Shown here one piece after another: positions 26,615-34,859 of a stretch of DNA of 64,000 nucleotides (its first letter is position 1; each line of letters begins with the position of its first letter). The stretch covers positions 1-64,000 of the forward strand of contig NZ_RLII01000010.1 of the NCBI RefSeq assembly GCF_004102745.1. The letters run 5' to 3'. The notes under the pieces were generated by a model. It searched no databases. It saw nothing but the letters and a program-made list of their open reading frames with translations, and was not told the origin of the DNA. The position numbers and the translations under genes were made by a program. The stretch is from Acetivibrio mesophilus (lineage in GTDB: Bacteria; Bacillota; Clostridia; Acetivibrionales; Acetivibrionaceae).

Positions 26615-28342
26615 ATGAAGAATTTTATCAGAATACTAAAACAAGGACGACAATATTGGAAATATTTAATAATCGCCGGGATAAGCCTGCTTGCAATTAC
26701 AGCCTTCAATCTTGTTACTCCATGGAAAGTTAGAGAATTGGTTGATATATTGTCAAAAGAAGGCCCCAACGATATGATGAGAATACGCAACATTGCAATA
26801 ATACTTGCTGCTGCATACGTTGCAAGGGCATTTTTTACTTATCTGTACCGGTATTTCAGCCATGTTGCCGCATGGAGACTGGTTGCGGACATGAGGGTAA
26901 TTGTATACGAACATCTACAAAAGCTGTCCTTGAGTTTCTATCAAGACAAGCAGACCGGACAACTAATGTCGAGAGCAATAAATGACACGGCAACCTTTGA
27001 GGTACTAATAGCCCATGCCGTTCCGGACCTTGTTACCAATGTACTTATTCTTGTCGGTACCGGCGTCCTGTTGTTTATAATAAATCCTTTGCTTGCGGCG
27101 CTTACCCTTATACCTATTCCGTTTTTGATATTGGGTTCCGGAATTTTTACCAAAAAAGTGCTTCCGAACTTTCGAGAGGCGCAAGGGAAGCTTGGGGACC
27201 TTAATGCAGTGATGCAGGACAATATTTCGGGTATCAAGGAGATTCAGGCTTTCAACCAGCAGTCAAGGGAGAAAAAGCGTATTGAAAAAAGAGCAAGAAA
27301 ATACACTTCTGCAATACTTCATGCTTTAAAGGTGAGTGCAATATTTCATCCCGTAGTGGAAATGATAAGCTCCCTTGGAACGGTTATTGTTGTGGCCTTT
27401 GGCGGGTGGTTTGCTTTGAAAGGTTATGTCAGCACGGCTGATATTGTAGGATTTATAATGTTTCTGGGGCTTTTTTATCAACCTATTACCACTTTGGCGA
27501 GAGTAATAGAGGATTTGCAGCAGGCTACGGCAGGGGCGGAAAGAGTGTTTGAGCTTATCGATACCCAGCCGGATATTGTCGACAGCGAAGGCGCAAGAAC
27601 CATTACAAATTCCAAAGGTGAAATAGCCTTTAAAAATATAAATTTTCACTATATTCCATCAAATCCGGTTTTGAAAAACATAAGCTTTACCGCGAAGCCC
27701 GGTCAAATGATAGCGTTGGTGGGTCCGACCGGAGTGGGAAAAACCACTATCATCAGCTTGATGGCAAGGTTTTATGACCCGATTTCAGGAGAAATCCAGA
27801 TTGACGGTATGAATATTAAAGATATAACAGTGGCTTCATTGAGAAGTCAGATAAGCATAGTGCTACAGGATATATTTCTTTTCAATGGAAGTGTGGCTGA
27901 CAATATTGCTTATGGAACGAGGGAAGCTTCCTTTGAAGATATTGTGAAGGCGGCGAAAATTGCAAGGGCTCATGAATTTATAATGCAGCTGCCCGAGGGT
28001 TATGACACTGTCATAGGTGAAAGGGGAGTAAAGCTCTCAGGAGGTCAAAAACAGCGTCTGTCCATTGCTAGAGCGGTTCTTAGAAATACTCCGATTCTGA
28101 TATTGGATGAAGCAACTGCATCAGTTGATGTTGAGACGGAAGCAGAAATCCAGCAGGCAATTGGTGAGCTGGCAGGGACCCGTACTATTATTGTAATAGC
28201 CCACAGGCTATCTACTGTGAAACAGGCAGACAACATCCTTGTTCTAAAGGATGGGGAGATTGTTGAATCGGGTACGCATGAAGAACTTGTAAAACAGGGC
28301 GGATTATACAGATATCTTTGTGAAGTGCAATTCGGAGGATAG
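26615..28342 (+). CDS. ABC exporter, fused permease-ATPase (MsbA/LmrA type)
   Basis: 575 residues from ATG 26615, which has GAGGAGGGGG upstream; the frame extends back to GTG 26591 before that site. N-terminal membrane domain with six segments (about 20-300), then the nucleotide-binding domain: Walker A 'GPTGVGKTT', Q-loop 'QDIFLFNGSVADNIAYG', signature 'LSGGQKQR', Walker B 'ILILDEATASVD' and switch 'AHRLST'. A complete half-transporter that should function as a homodimer exporting lipids, drugs or peptides; no peptidase domain. Transcribed alone from a consensus promoter and closed by a strong terminator. Substrate not predictable. Confidence 0.93.
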   Translation: MKNFIRILKQGRQYWKYLIIAGISLLAITAFNLVTPWKVRELVDILSKEGPNDMMRIRNIAIILAAAYVARAFFTYLYRYFSHVAAWRLVADMRVIVYEHLQKLSLSFYQDKQTGQLMSRAINDTATFEVLIAHAVPDLVTNVLILVGTGVLLFIINPLLAALTLIPIPFLILGSGIFTKKVLPNFREAQGKLGDLNAVMQDNISGIKEIQAFNQQSREKKRIEKRARKYTSAILHALKVSAIFHPVVEMISSLGTVIVVAFGGWFALKGYVSTADIVGFIMFLGLFYQPITTLARVIEDLQQATAGAERVFELIDTQPDIVDSEGARTITNSKGEIAFKNINFHYIPSNPVLKNISFTAKPGQMIALVGPTGVGKTTIISLMARFYDPISGEIQIDGMNIKDITVASLRSQISIVLQDIFLFNGSVADNIAYGTREASFEDIVKAAKIARAHEFIMQLPEGYDTVIGERGVKLSGGQKQRLSIARAVLRNTPILILDEATASVDVETEAEIQQAIGELAGTRTIIVIAHRLSTVKQADNILVLKDGEIVESGTHEELVKQGGLYRYLCEVQFGG

Positions 28343-28362
28343 CATAACTTGCCTTATTTAAT

Positions 28363-28401
28363 GAACTGCACGAATTTATTTGCTTCGTGCAGTTCCGTTT
28401 T
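28363..28401 (+). terminator. Rho-independent terminator
   Basis: GAACTGCACGAA pairs with TTCGTGCAGTTC, followed by CGTTTTAC. A diverged repeat copy (E) follows directly. Confidence 0.88.
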
Positions 28402-28403
28402 AC

Positions 28404-28446
28404 TTAGCCACTATTAGTGAAATGAAAGAGGAAAAGGAGAAGGGGA
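28404..28446 (+). repeat. Terminator-linked intergenic repeat, degenerate copy E
   Basis: TTAGCCACTATTAGTGAAAT then GAAAGAGGAAAAGGAGAAGGGG aligns with copies A, C and D over about 40 bases with several mismatches; the second hairpin is lost. Called mainly because of its identical position after a terminator T-tract. Confidence 0.45.
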
Positions 28447-29019
28447 TTATCTATAAGACAGAAATACTTTCTTACCGCGAAGTACTTTTGGAAATATAGC
28501 ATCATAGATTTTGTCAAGCTCCCTGTAAACAAAGGAGTCATCCCATTCCTTCTTTATAGGCAAATAAAATATGTCAAATTCCACGTCGAACAAGTTGCTG
28601 AAAATACCGGTTTTCTGCATGCCGTTTCTCTCATAGAAGGATATCCTTCTCTCCCTTTCTAACCGTTCGGTTTCGTTTTTGGCTGCATTAATGCTTTCTA
28701 ATTCGACTATAATTCCGGAGAAATCATTAAGTGTTTCCTGTAAATTTTTCAAAAATATGCTTCCGTAGCCCTTGCTTCTGTCTGTTTGAGTTACGGCATA
28801 GTAGTCAAGAAGCAAGCAGTCACCTAACAAGGCGTGGCAGAAAAAAGCATATGCCTTTAAAACACCATCCACATAGAGACCATAACATGGATACAAATTT
28901 TGCTGCATAAGCTTTTTGATATTACTTAGTGGTCTGATTTCATTTTGAGGAAAATCAAATTGCATTGAATTTTTGAATATATCAGAAACATCTTCTGTTG
29001 AAAGGTGCTTTATGTTCAT
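28447..29019 (-). CDS. GNAT-family N-acetyltransferase
   Basis: About 190 residues from ATG 29019 ('MNIKHLSTEDVSDIFKN'), preceded by AAAGGGAG; the open frame reaches 29100 but the extra residues lack a ribosome site. GNAT features: 'YGLYVDGVLKAYAFFCHAL' (beta-hairpin), 'LLLDYYAVTQTDRSKGYGSIFLKNL' (motif A, with Q/R-x-x-G-x-G for acetyl-CoA) and 'RRISFYERNGMQKTGIF' (motif B). It probably acetylates a small amine or protein N-terminus; acceptor unknown. Monocistronic and cytoplasmic, convergent with the ABC exporter gene. Confidence 0.85.
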   Translation of the reverse strand: MNIKHLSTEDVSDIFKNSMQFDFPQNEIRPLSNIKKLMQQNLYPCYGLYVDGVLKAYAFFCHALLGDCLLLDYYAVTQTDRSKGYGSIFLKNLQETLNDFSGIIVELESINAAKNETERLERERRISFYERNGMQKTGIFSNLFDVEFDIFYLPIKKEWDDSFVYRELDKIYDAIFPKVLRGKKVFLSYR

Positions 29020-29180
29020 ATTTCCAACTCCCTTTATCATATTTATCTGTAAACTCACAAAAAGTATACGAAAAGGCTGTTTTATGTTTAATTCTATCAT
29101 TACGTTTTATTATTTACAAGGTAAAGCCTTTGTTTGCAACAATATAAAAAAGGATATAATATTGAATATAGACATGACTA

Positions 29181-29246
29181 TTGCGAACCCTACTAAAATA
29201 TGCTATGCTAAAACTGTTTGATGAATAATTGATAATTATTTATCAA
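29181..29246 (+). promoter_or_regulatory. Possible promoter and operator of the Pit gene
   Basis: TTGCGA, 17 bases, TATGCT (29181-29209), followed by the inverted repeat TTGATAA-TTAT-TTATCAA at 29229-29246. The box matches are moderate. Confidence 0.4.
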
Positions 29247-29285
29247 AAAATAGTGAAATACATACATAAAGAAAGTTGAGGGAAT

Positions 29286-30338
29286 ATGACTGTAACACTT
29301 ACTGAATTTTTAAGTCATTTAATATCAAGTCCGGCATTAGTTATAACTACGATTCTTACATTAGGAGTTATAATGGTTAATGGATGGACGGATGCTCCTA
29401 ACGCAATCGCCACTTGTGTTTCTACACGGTCGGTGAATCCGCGTTCGGCTATAATAATGGCATCGTTTTTTAACTTCCTTGGTGTTTTTGTTATGTCAAA
29501 ACTCAATGCTAAAGTAGCAGAGACCATTTATAAAATGGTTGATTTCGGAGGCGATTCTCACAATGCGTTGGTAGCACTTTGTGCAGCTCTTTTTGCAATT
29601 GTGCTTTGGGCGACAGCTGCCTGGTGGTTTGGGATTCCGACCAGCGAAAGCCATGCGCTGATTGCCGGAATAAGCGGTGCCGCAATTGCCCTTCAGAAAG
29701 GCCTGCGTGGTATTAATTTTAATGAGTGGGTTAACGTTCTTTATGGACTGGCACTGTCCCTGATATTGGGTTTTGTAGCGGGATGGACGGTAGTAAAGTT
29801 GGTTGAGAAGCTTTTCAGAAGGGTGAACCGGGCAAAAACTTTTTCGTTTTTCAAAAATGCTCAAGTCTGTGCCAGTGCGGGTATGGCATTTATGCATGGT
29901 GCACAGGACGGACAGAAATTTATGGGTGTATTTATGCTGGGTATGTTTTTAACCCAAGGACAGGCGAATGTAACAGAATTTATCATACCAAACTGGCTGA
30001 TTATTCTTTGCTCGGTAGTTATGGCTCTGGGTACTTCCATTGGCGGCTATCGAATTATTAAGGCTGTGGGAATGGATATGGTCAAACTTGAAAAGTATCA
30101 GGGATTTTCTGCCGACCTTGCAGGGGTAATATGCCTGTTTATAGCATCAGTTCTTGGTTTACCGGTCAGCACCACCCATACTAAGACAACGGCTATCATG
30201 GGTGTAGGAGCAGCAAAACGTATATCTTCAGTTAACTGGGGAGTGGTGAAGGAGATGGTTTCCGCATGGATTCTAACTTTCCCGGGATGCGGACTGATAG
30301 GCTTTTTGATGGCGTTGCTGTTTATGAGACTATTTTAA
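29286..30338 (+). CDS. pit: Inorganic phosphate transporter, PiT family
   Basis: 350-residue integral membrane protein, about ten segments. PiT signatures: 'NGWTDAPNAIATCVSTRSV' near the N-terminus and 'FMHGAQDGQKFMGVF' / 'GLPVSTTHTKTTAIMGVGA' in the second half, corresponding to the two inverted PD001131 repeats with conserved Asn/Asp. It carries phosphate (or metal-phosphate) across the cytoplasmic membrane with a cation. It lies 53 bases upstream of a DUF47/PhoU-like gene, the usual partner that tunes Pit activity. Start ATG 29286 follows GTTGAGGG. The pair ends with a bidirectional terminator. Confidence 0.93.
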   Translation: MTVTLTEFLSHLISSPALVITTILTLGVIMVNGWTDAPNAIATCVSTRSVNPRSAIIMASFFNFLGVFVMSKLNAKVAETIYKMVDFGGDSHNALVALCAALFAIVLWATAAWWFGIPTSESHALIAGISGAAIALQKGLRGINFNEWVNVLYGLALSLILGFVAGWTVVKLVEKLFRRVNRAKTFSFFKNAQVCASAGMAFMHGAQDGQKFMGVFMLGMFLTQGQANVTEFIIPNWLIILCSVVMALGTSIGGYRIIKAVGMDMVKLEKYQGFSADLAGVICLFIASVLGLPVSTTHTKTTAIMGVGAAKRISSVNWGVVKEMVSAWILTFPGCGLIGFLMALLFMRLF

Positions 30339-30391
30339 CGCCAGATTATTACTAGCAATGAAATATTTTTTTTGAGGAAGAGGTTTGGATT

Positions 30392-31015
30392 ATGGCACGA
30401 AAAAAAGATTCATATTATTTTGACACGTTTGTAGAGTTAGTGGACTATTCTTGCCAGGCGGCAAACTTATTGAATCATATTATGAATAACTTCAAGGCAG
30501 AGGAACTGCCGGAAAGAATGAAGGAAATGCATGCTATAGAGCATAGCGGAGATGAAGCAAGACATGTAATGACCAAAAAGCTTGCAAAAGAATTTATAAC
30601 ACCTATTGAGAGAGAAGATATCATGGCATTGACGGATGCAATAGATAATGTGACCGATGCCATTGAGGATGTAGTAATGCGTATGTATATGTATAATATT
30701 ACAAACATCCGCGAGCAGGCTATAAAAATGACTGAAATCGTTGTCAAGTGTTGTGATTCATTAAAGAAAGCGCTCGGTGAGTTTATTAATTACAGAAAGT
30801 CTCAGAACTTGCATCAATTAATTATCGATGTCAATCATCTTGAAGAAGAGGGAGATAGACTCTTTACAGAGGCGACAAGAGACTTGTATTGCAATTGTAA
30901 CGACTTCAAAGAGGTTGCGGCATGGGATACTACCTTCCACTATCTTGAAAAGTGCTGTGACGCCTGCGAAGATGTTGCAGACGCTATAGAAAACGTTATA
31001 ATGAAGAATTCGTAA
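30392..31015 (+). CDS. DUF47 (PhoU-like) regulator of phosphate transport
   Basis: 207 residues, all-helical, of the DUF47/TIGR00153 family: 'ERMKEMHAIEHSGDEARHVMTKKL', 'FITPIEREDIMALTDAIDNVTDAIEDV', and a second half with 'DVNHLEEEGDRLFTEATRDLY' and 'YLEKCCDACEDVADAIENVIMK'. These repeated E/D-rich helices bind metal clusters in PhoU-type proteins. Directly downstream of the Pit transporter and almost certainly co-transcribed; such pairs are known to control low-affinity phosphate uptake. Cytoplasmic. Start follows GAGGAAGAGG. Confidence 0.92.
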   Translation: MARKKDSYYFDTFVELVDYSCQAANLLNHIMNNFKAEELPERMKEMHAIEHSGDEARHVMTKKLAKEFITPIEREDIMALTDAIDNVTDAIEDVVMRMYMYNITNIREQAIKMTEIVVKCCDSLKKALGEFINYRKSQNLHQLIIDVNHLEEEGDRLFTEATRDLYCNCNDFKEVAAWDTTFHYLEKCCDACEDVADAIENVIMKNS

Positions 31016-31066
31016 ATAATCTATGGCTTTATAATATTTCGATTATATAATGTGCATATAAATATA

Positions 31067-31105
31067 AATGAGGATCGGTTTTATCCGGTCCTCATTTATA
31101 TTATA
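31067..31105. terminator. Bidirectional terminator
   Basis: AAATGAGGATCGG pairs with CCGGTCCTCATTT around TTTTAT. Closes both the pit/DUF47 operon (+) and the hydrogenase operon (-). Confidence 0.88.
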
Positions 31106-31120
31106 TATTTTTTAGTTCTC

Positions 31121-32920
31121 TTATTTCAAGTTGTTTGGCATGCCGCCAAGCATTGGCTCTTCAATCTGTTTTCCGTTAAGGGCAATGTACACTCCTTTGC
31201 CGGGATGAGTTTCTTTTAAACGGATTGTCTTAATCCGAACAAACGGCTCCATTTTAAACATCTTTATTTTTGTACTCAAATCATGATACAGGTCTTCCGC
31301 ACCCTTTTGAATACAGGACTCACACATACAAATCGTAAATTCCTGTACGTCAAATGCTGCGGTTGACTTTTTACGTTCAGGACTGCAGGTGTTGTCGCCA
31401 TGTTTTGGACTATAATGGGTATGCAGAAGCTCGTGAGCCAGATGTGAATTTGCCTCACCGTAAAATTCTTCATACAGCCTTAATATGTCAGGATTTTCCT
31501 GAGATTTTCTGTATTTTGAAACCTTGTCTATGTTTACAAGTACTTGCTGGCGTTTTTCAAGAGAATCTACTTTTTCAGGAACCGGATGTCCTGCACCGCA
31601 GATACATCCTCCGGGGCACGCCATTACTTCTATCAGGTCGTATCCCACGTCAACTCCGTTGAGTATTTTCTCGATGATAGGCTCAGCGTTGCTCAGGCCG
31701 CTAACAACTGCAACACGGACTTTTGTACCGTTTGCCTCAACAGTGGATTCTTTTACTCCTTCAAAGCCACGAATCTCTTCAAAATCAAGGTGGTCAGTGA
31801 GCACATTTCCAGTAAGCTTTTCCACAGCCATACGAAGAGCAGCTTCAGCTACACCACCGGAAGCACCAAAGAGTATGCCGGCACCGGAAACCTGCTTGTA
31901 AGGCTCATCAAATTCCTGAGGAACTATTTCCGAAGGTTTGATATCCGCAAGTTCTACCATTTCAAGCATTTCTGTAGTTGTAAGAACTGCGTCAACATCA
32001 CGGATGCCTTCTGGGGCAAACTCCGGACGGGCAGCTTCATATTTCTTTGCAAGGCATGGAACTATGGACACTACAAAGAGATCCTCTTTATTTATTCCTG
32101 CAAGTTTGCCATAGTGGTTTTTAACAGTAGCACCCATCATCATCTGCGGTGATTTGCAGGTGGACAGGTGAGGAATTATTTCGGGATATCTCTTTTCAAC
32201 AAAATTGATCCATCCCGGACAGCAGGAAGTAAATTGAGGCATTACGCCCTTATTTTCTACCCTTGAAAGGAACTCTGTAGTTTCCTCAACAATAGTAAGG
32301 TCTGCTGCAAAGGTAAAGTCAAATACCTTGTCAAAACCAAGCTTTTTAAGCAGTCCCGCTATGAAAGGAGATGCTTCCTCATATGAAACGCCATAGGTAT
32401 TGGAAATAAGACTGCGAACCGCCGGCGCAACAAATCCGACAACAGTCTTTTTCGGATTGTTGATTGCCCTTACAACTTTTCCTCTTTCGCGACGGTAATC
32501 GAGAGCAGCACAAGGACAGGCAGTAACACACTGACCGCAGCTGACACAATCTGTTTCCTTAAGAGGAAGACCGCTCTTGGTACCAACAAGCTGGCGACCG
32601 TTTTTCATATAAAAAGTGAGAACCCCTGGGCCTTCAATTTCAGCGCATGCAGCGATACAACGACCGCAGGATATACACTTATTATGATCCCGTACAATGA
32701 AGGGGTGGTCATCAACCTTAGGAATATATGGACGTTCATGGACAGGTTGTTCAAATTCAATTCCATGAATGCTTGCTTCTTTTCTCAGGTCGCAAGTAAA
32801 ACGCGCGCTACAGCCGCACTTGAGGCAGCGACGAGCTTCCTTTCTTGCAATTTCTTCAGATAGACCCAATTCAACCTCATTAAAGTTGGTTTTTCGCTCT
32901 GTTACAGAGAGGGATGGCAT
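31121..32920 (-). CDS. hydA: [FeFe] hydrogenase catalytic subunit, NADPH-linked type
   Basis: 599 residues. The N-terminal Cys segment 'CLKCGCSARFTC' (GltB/GltD-linker type) is followed by a 2[4Fe-4S] ferredoxin domain ('CISCGRCIAAC', 'CVSCGQCVTACPC') and the H-cluster domain with L1 'TSCCPGW', L2 'VPCLAKKYEA' and L3 'EVMACPGGCICGAG'. A C-terminal extension of about 130 residues has 'CMCESC', possibly another cluster site, and ends 'LNGKQIEEPMLGGMPNNLK'. It reduces protons to H2 in the cytoplasm. Translated directly after the GltD-like subunit gene, overlapping it by 19 bases, so electrons probably come from NADPH. Resembles the hydrogenase pair I recall as Cthe_3003/3004. An intact catalytic enzyme, not a sensor (no PAS domain). 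Confidence 0.93.
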   Translation of the reverse strand: MPSLSVTERKTNFNEVELGLSEEIARKEARRCLKCGCSARFTCDLRKEASIHGIEFEQPVHERPYIPKVDDHPFIVRDHNKCISCGRCIAACAEIEGPGVLTFYMKNGRQLVGTKSGLPLKETDCVSCGQCVTACPCAALDYRRERGKVVRAINNPKKTVVGFVAPAVRSLISNTYGVSYEEASPFIAGLLKKLGFDKVFDFTFAADLTIVEETTEFLSRVENKGVMPQFTSCCPGWINFVEKRYPEIIPHLSTCKSPQMMMGATVKNHYGKLAGINKEDLFVVSIVPCLAKKYEAARPEFAPEGIRDVDAVLTTTEMLEMVELADIKPSEIVPQEFDEPYKQVSGAGILFGASGGVAEAALRMAVEKLTGNVLTDHLDFEEIRGFEGVKESTVEANGTKVRVAVVSGLSNAEPIIEKILNGVDVGYDLIEVMACPGGCICGAGHPVPEKVDSLEKRQQVLVNIDKVSKYRKSQENPDILRLYEEFYGEANSHLAHELLHTHYSPKHGDNTCSPERKKSTAAFDVQEFTICMCESCIQKGAEDLYHDLSTKIKMFKMEPFVRIKTIRLKETHPGKGVYIALNGKQIEEPMLGGMPNNLK

Positions 32921-34563
32921 TGATGCACGAGTCGAGTAACTTTTGGTATTTCACGGAATTCCCATTTTGGGAGATCCTCCATGGAGCCACGGCTACAACT
33001 GTAGTCTACGCTTGCTTCCTTAACATAACCCTGCATCAGGAAACTATCCATGGATTCAGCGGCATGACGACCTGCCGCAACAGCTTGAATTACCGTTGCA
33101 GGACCTGTTACACAGTCGCCTCCGGCAAATATATTGTATTCAGAAGTCTGCAGAGTCTTGCCGTTAACCTCGATATCCCCCCACTTGTTGAGTTTTACCG
33201 GAAGGTCGTTGTAAAGGAACTGGGTATTGGTGCTTTGACCTATAGCTCCAATTATTGTGTCAGCATCAATTTCAATATCGCTTCCTTCAATAGGAACCGG
33301 ACGACGGCGGCCGGAACGGTCAGGCTCTCCGAGCTGCATCCGGATACAAATGAGTTTCTTTTTACCGTCTTTTAAGATAATCTTTGTAGGTGCCATCAGG
33401 AAGAGCATTTCAACTCCTTCATGGATAGCTTCTTCCACTTCGTATGGCTCTGCAGGCATTTCTTCGCGGGTACGGCGATATACAAGCTTTACAGATTTTG
33501 CGCCTTTTCTGAGAGCTGTACGGGCGCAGTCGATGGCTGTATTTCCGCCTCCGATTACCACAACATTGTCACCTAACTTGATATCATTATTCTTTGTTAC
33601 CTGTTCAAGGTAGTTTATACCGGGCCATACACCCTCGAGTTTTTCACCTTCAATATGCATTGGGGTTGCTTGCCATGATCCAATTGCAAGATAAACAGCA
33701 TCAAAATCCTTGTGGAGGTTTTCAAGATGGATATGGGTTCCTAAAGCCTTCTCCGTCATGATCTTTACTCCAAGATTTTTTATCATGTCAATTTCCCTGT
33801 CAAGAGTAGCTTTTGGAAGACGATATTCGGGTATACCATATCTCATCATTCCTCCCGGATGGGGCTGACGCTCAAAAACTGTAACATCGTGACCGTTGAT
33901 AGCACTATAATATGCAGCAGAAAGACCGGAAGGACCGGCTCCCACTATAGCAATTCTCTTACCTGTTGGAGGATTTTTTACAGGAGCCCAAGACTCAGGT
34001 TGAGCCATATCCCAGTCAGCAGCAAAGCGCTTGACATAGTTGATTGCCACCGGTGAATCTACAAGATTTCGACGGCATTGGGACTCACAGGTATGAGGAC
34101 AAACACGGCCGCATACAACAGGGAAAGGATTTTTTTCTTTAATGACACGAATCGCAGCTTCAAAATCCCCATTGCCTACATGGCGTAGGTAGGATTGAAT
34201 GTCAATGTTTGCGGGGCATGTCATTACGCATGGGGCAACACAATCCGCATTGTGGTCGGAAAGAAGCTGCTCTAAGCGTATCTTTCTATAATTTTCAAGT
34301 CTCGGGCTGTTGGTGCATATTACCATACCCTCTTTGATAGGGGTCTGACATGCTTTGACGTCCCTCTCGCCATCGGTGCCCAAGGTAACCACACACAGTC
34401 CGCAGTTTCCGTTTGATCTTTCAAGCCTGATATCATAGCAGAGATGCGGAATGTGTATATCCTCCTGAAGTAGCGCCTGAAGGATAGTGAGGTTGTCATA
34501 TACTTCCATTTCGCGACCGTTAACAGTCACTTTGATACGATTATGACTCTCTAATGTTTTCAT
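32902..34563 (-). CDS. GltD-like NADPH:ferredoxin oxidoreductase subunit of [FeFe] hydrogenase
   Basis: 553 residues from ATG 34563 ('MKTLESHNRIKV') with GAGGTGAAG upstream; a further in-frame ATG at 34590 lacks a site. Layout: an N-terminal 2Fe-2S ferredoxin domain (1-95, 'NGNCGLC' and other Cys); GltD-type 4Fe-4S motifs ('CVAPCVMTCPANID', 'CGRVCPHTCESQC'); an FAD site 'VGAGPSGLSAAYYSA'; and a NADPH site 'VIGGGNTAIDCARTALRKG' with 'VYRRTREEMPA', the signature of NADPH-specific GltD/NfnB proteins. It should pass electrons between NADPH and the hydrogenase encoded by the overlapping next gene. Start of a two-gene operon with a consensus -10. Confidence 0.92.
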   Translation of the reverse strand: MKTLESHNRIKVTVNGREMEVYDNLTILQALLQEDIHIPHLCYDIRLERSNGNCGLCVVTLGTDGERDVKACQTPIKEGMVICTNSPRLENYRKIRLEQLLSDHNADCVAPCVMTCPANIDIQSYLRHVGNGDFEAAIRVIKEKNPFPVVCGRVCPHTCESQCRRNLVDSPVAINYVKRFAADWDMAQPESWAPVKNPPTGKRIAIVGAGPSGLSAAYYSAINGHDVTVFERQPHPGGMMRYGIPEYRLPKATLDREIDMIKNLGVKIMTEKALGTHIHLENLHKDFDAVYLAIGSWQATPMHIEGEKLEGVWPGINYLEQVTKNNDIKLGDNVVVIGGGNTAIDCARTALRKGAKSVKLVYRRTREEMPAEPYEVEEAIHEGVEMLFLMAPTKIILKDGKKKLICIRMQLGEPDRSGRRRPVPIEGSDIEIDADTIIGAIGQSTNTQFLYNDLPVKLNKWGDIEVNGKTLQTSEYNIFAGGDCVTGPATVIQAVAAGRHAAESMDSFLMQGYVKEASVDYSCSRGSMEDLPKWEFREIPKVTRLVHQCHPSL

Positions 34564-34670
34564 TTTCTTCACCTCAAAAATACATTTCATGAATTTTACA
34601 AGCCATCTTATCGCATTAAAATCAAATATTGGAATTTTAATGAACGAGCCTGTACTTCCTACATTTATAT

Positions 34671-34699
34671 ATTATAGCTGAGGGATTCGATCTTGTCTT
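34671..34699 (-). promoter_or_regulatory. Promoter of the [FeFe] hydrogenase operon
   Basis: On the minus strand AAGACA, 17 bases, TATAAT; about 108 bases upstream of the start codon. The -10 is perfect, the -35 matches four of six. Confidence 0.5.
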
Positions 34700-34859
34700 C
34701 ATAATTTGATAAATTTTTAACTAAATTTTTTAACTTCTTATGTTTGCTTACCACAATTTACACAAAGGATTTGATTAGTGGAAGTCGAATAATTTTTTTA
34801 TGTAAACCTAATAGCATCCGTGAAAGCAAACTATACACTAATCAAGGGGGATTCAATTA

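Noticed and set aside
29496-29897. Minus-strand open frame opposite the Pit gene
   Set aside because: Antisense of strongly conserved PiT motifs; no ribosome site or own family.
31544-32152. 202-codon plus-strand frame opposite the hydrogenase gene
   Set aside because: Shadow of the H-cluster domain on the other strand; no start signal or family.
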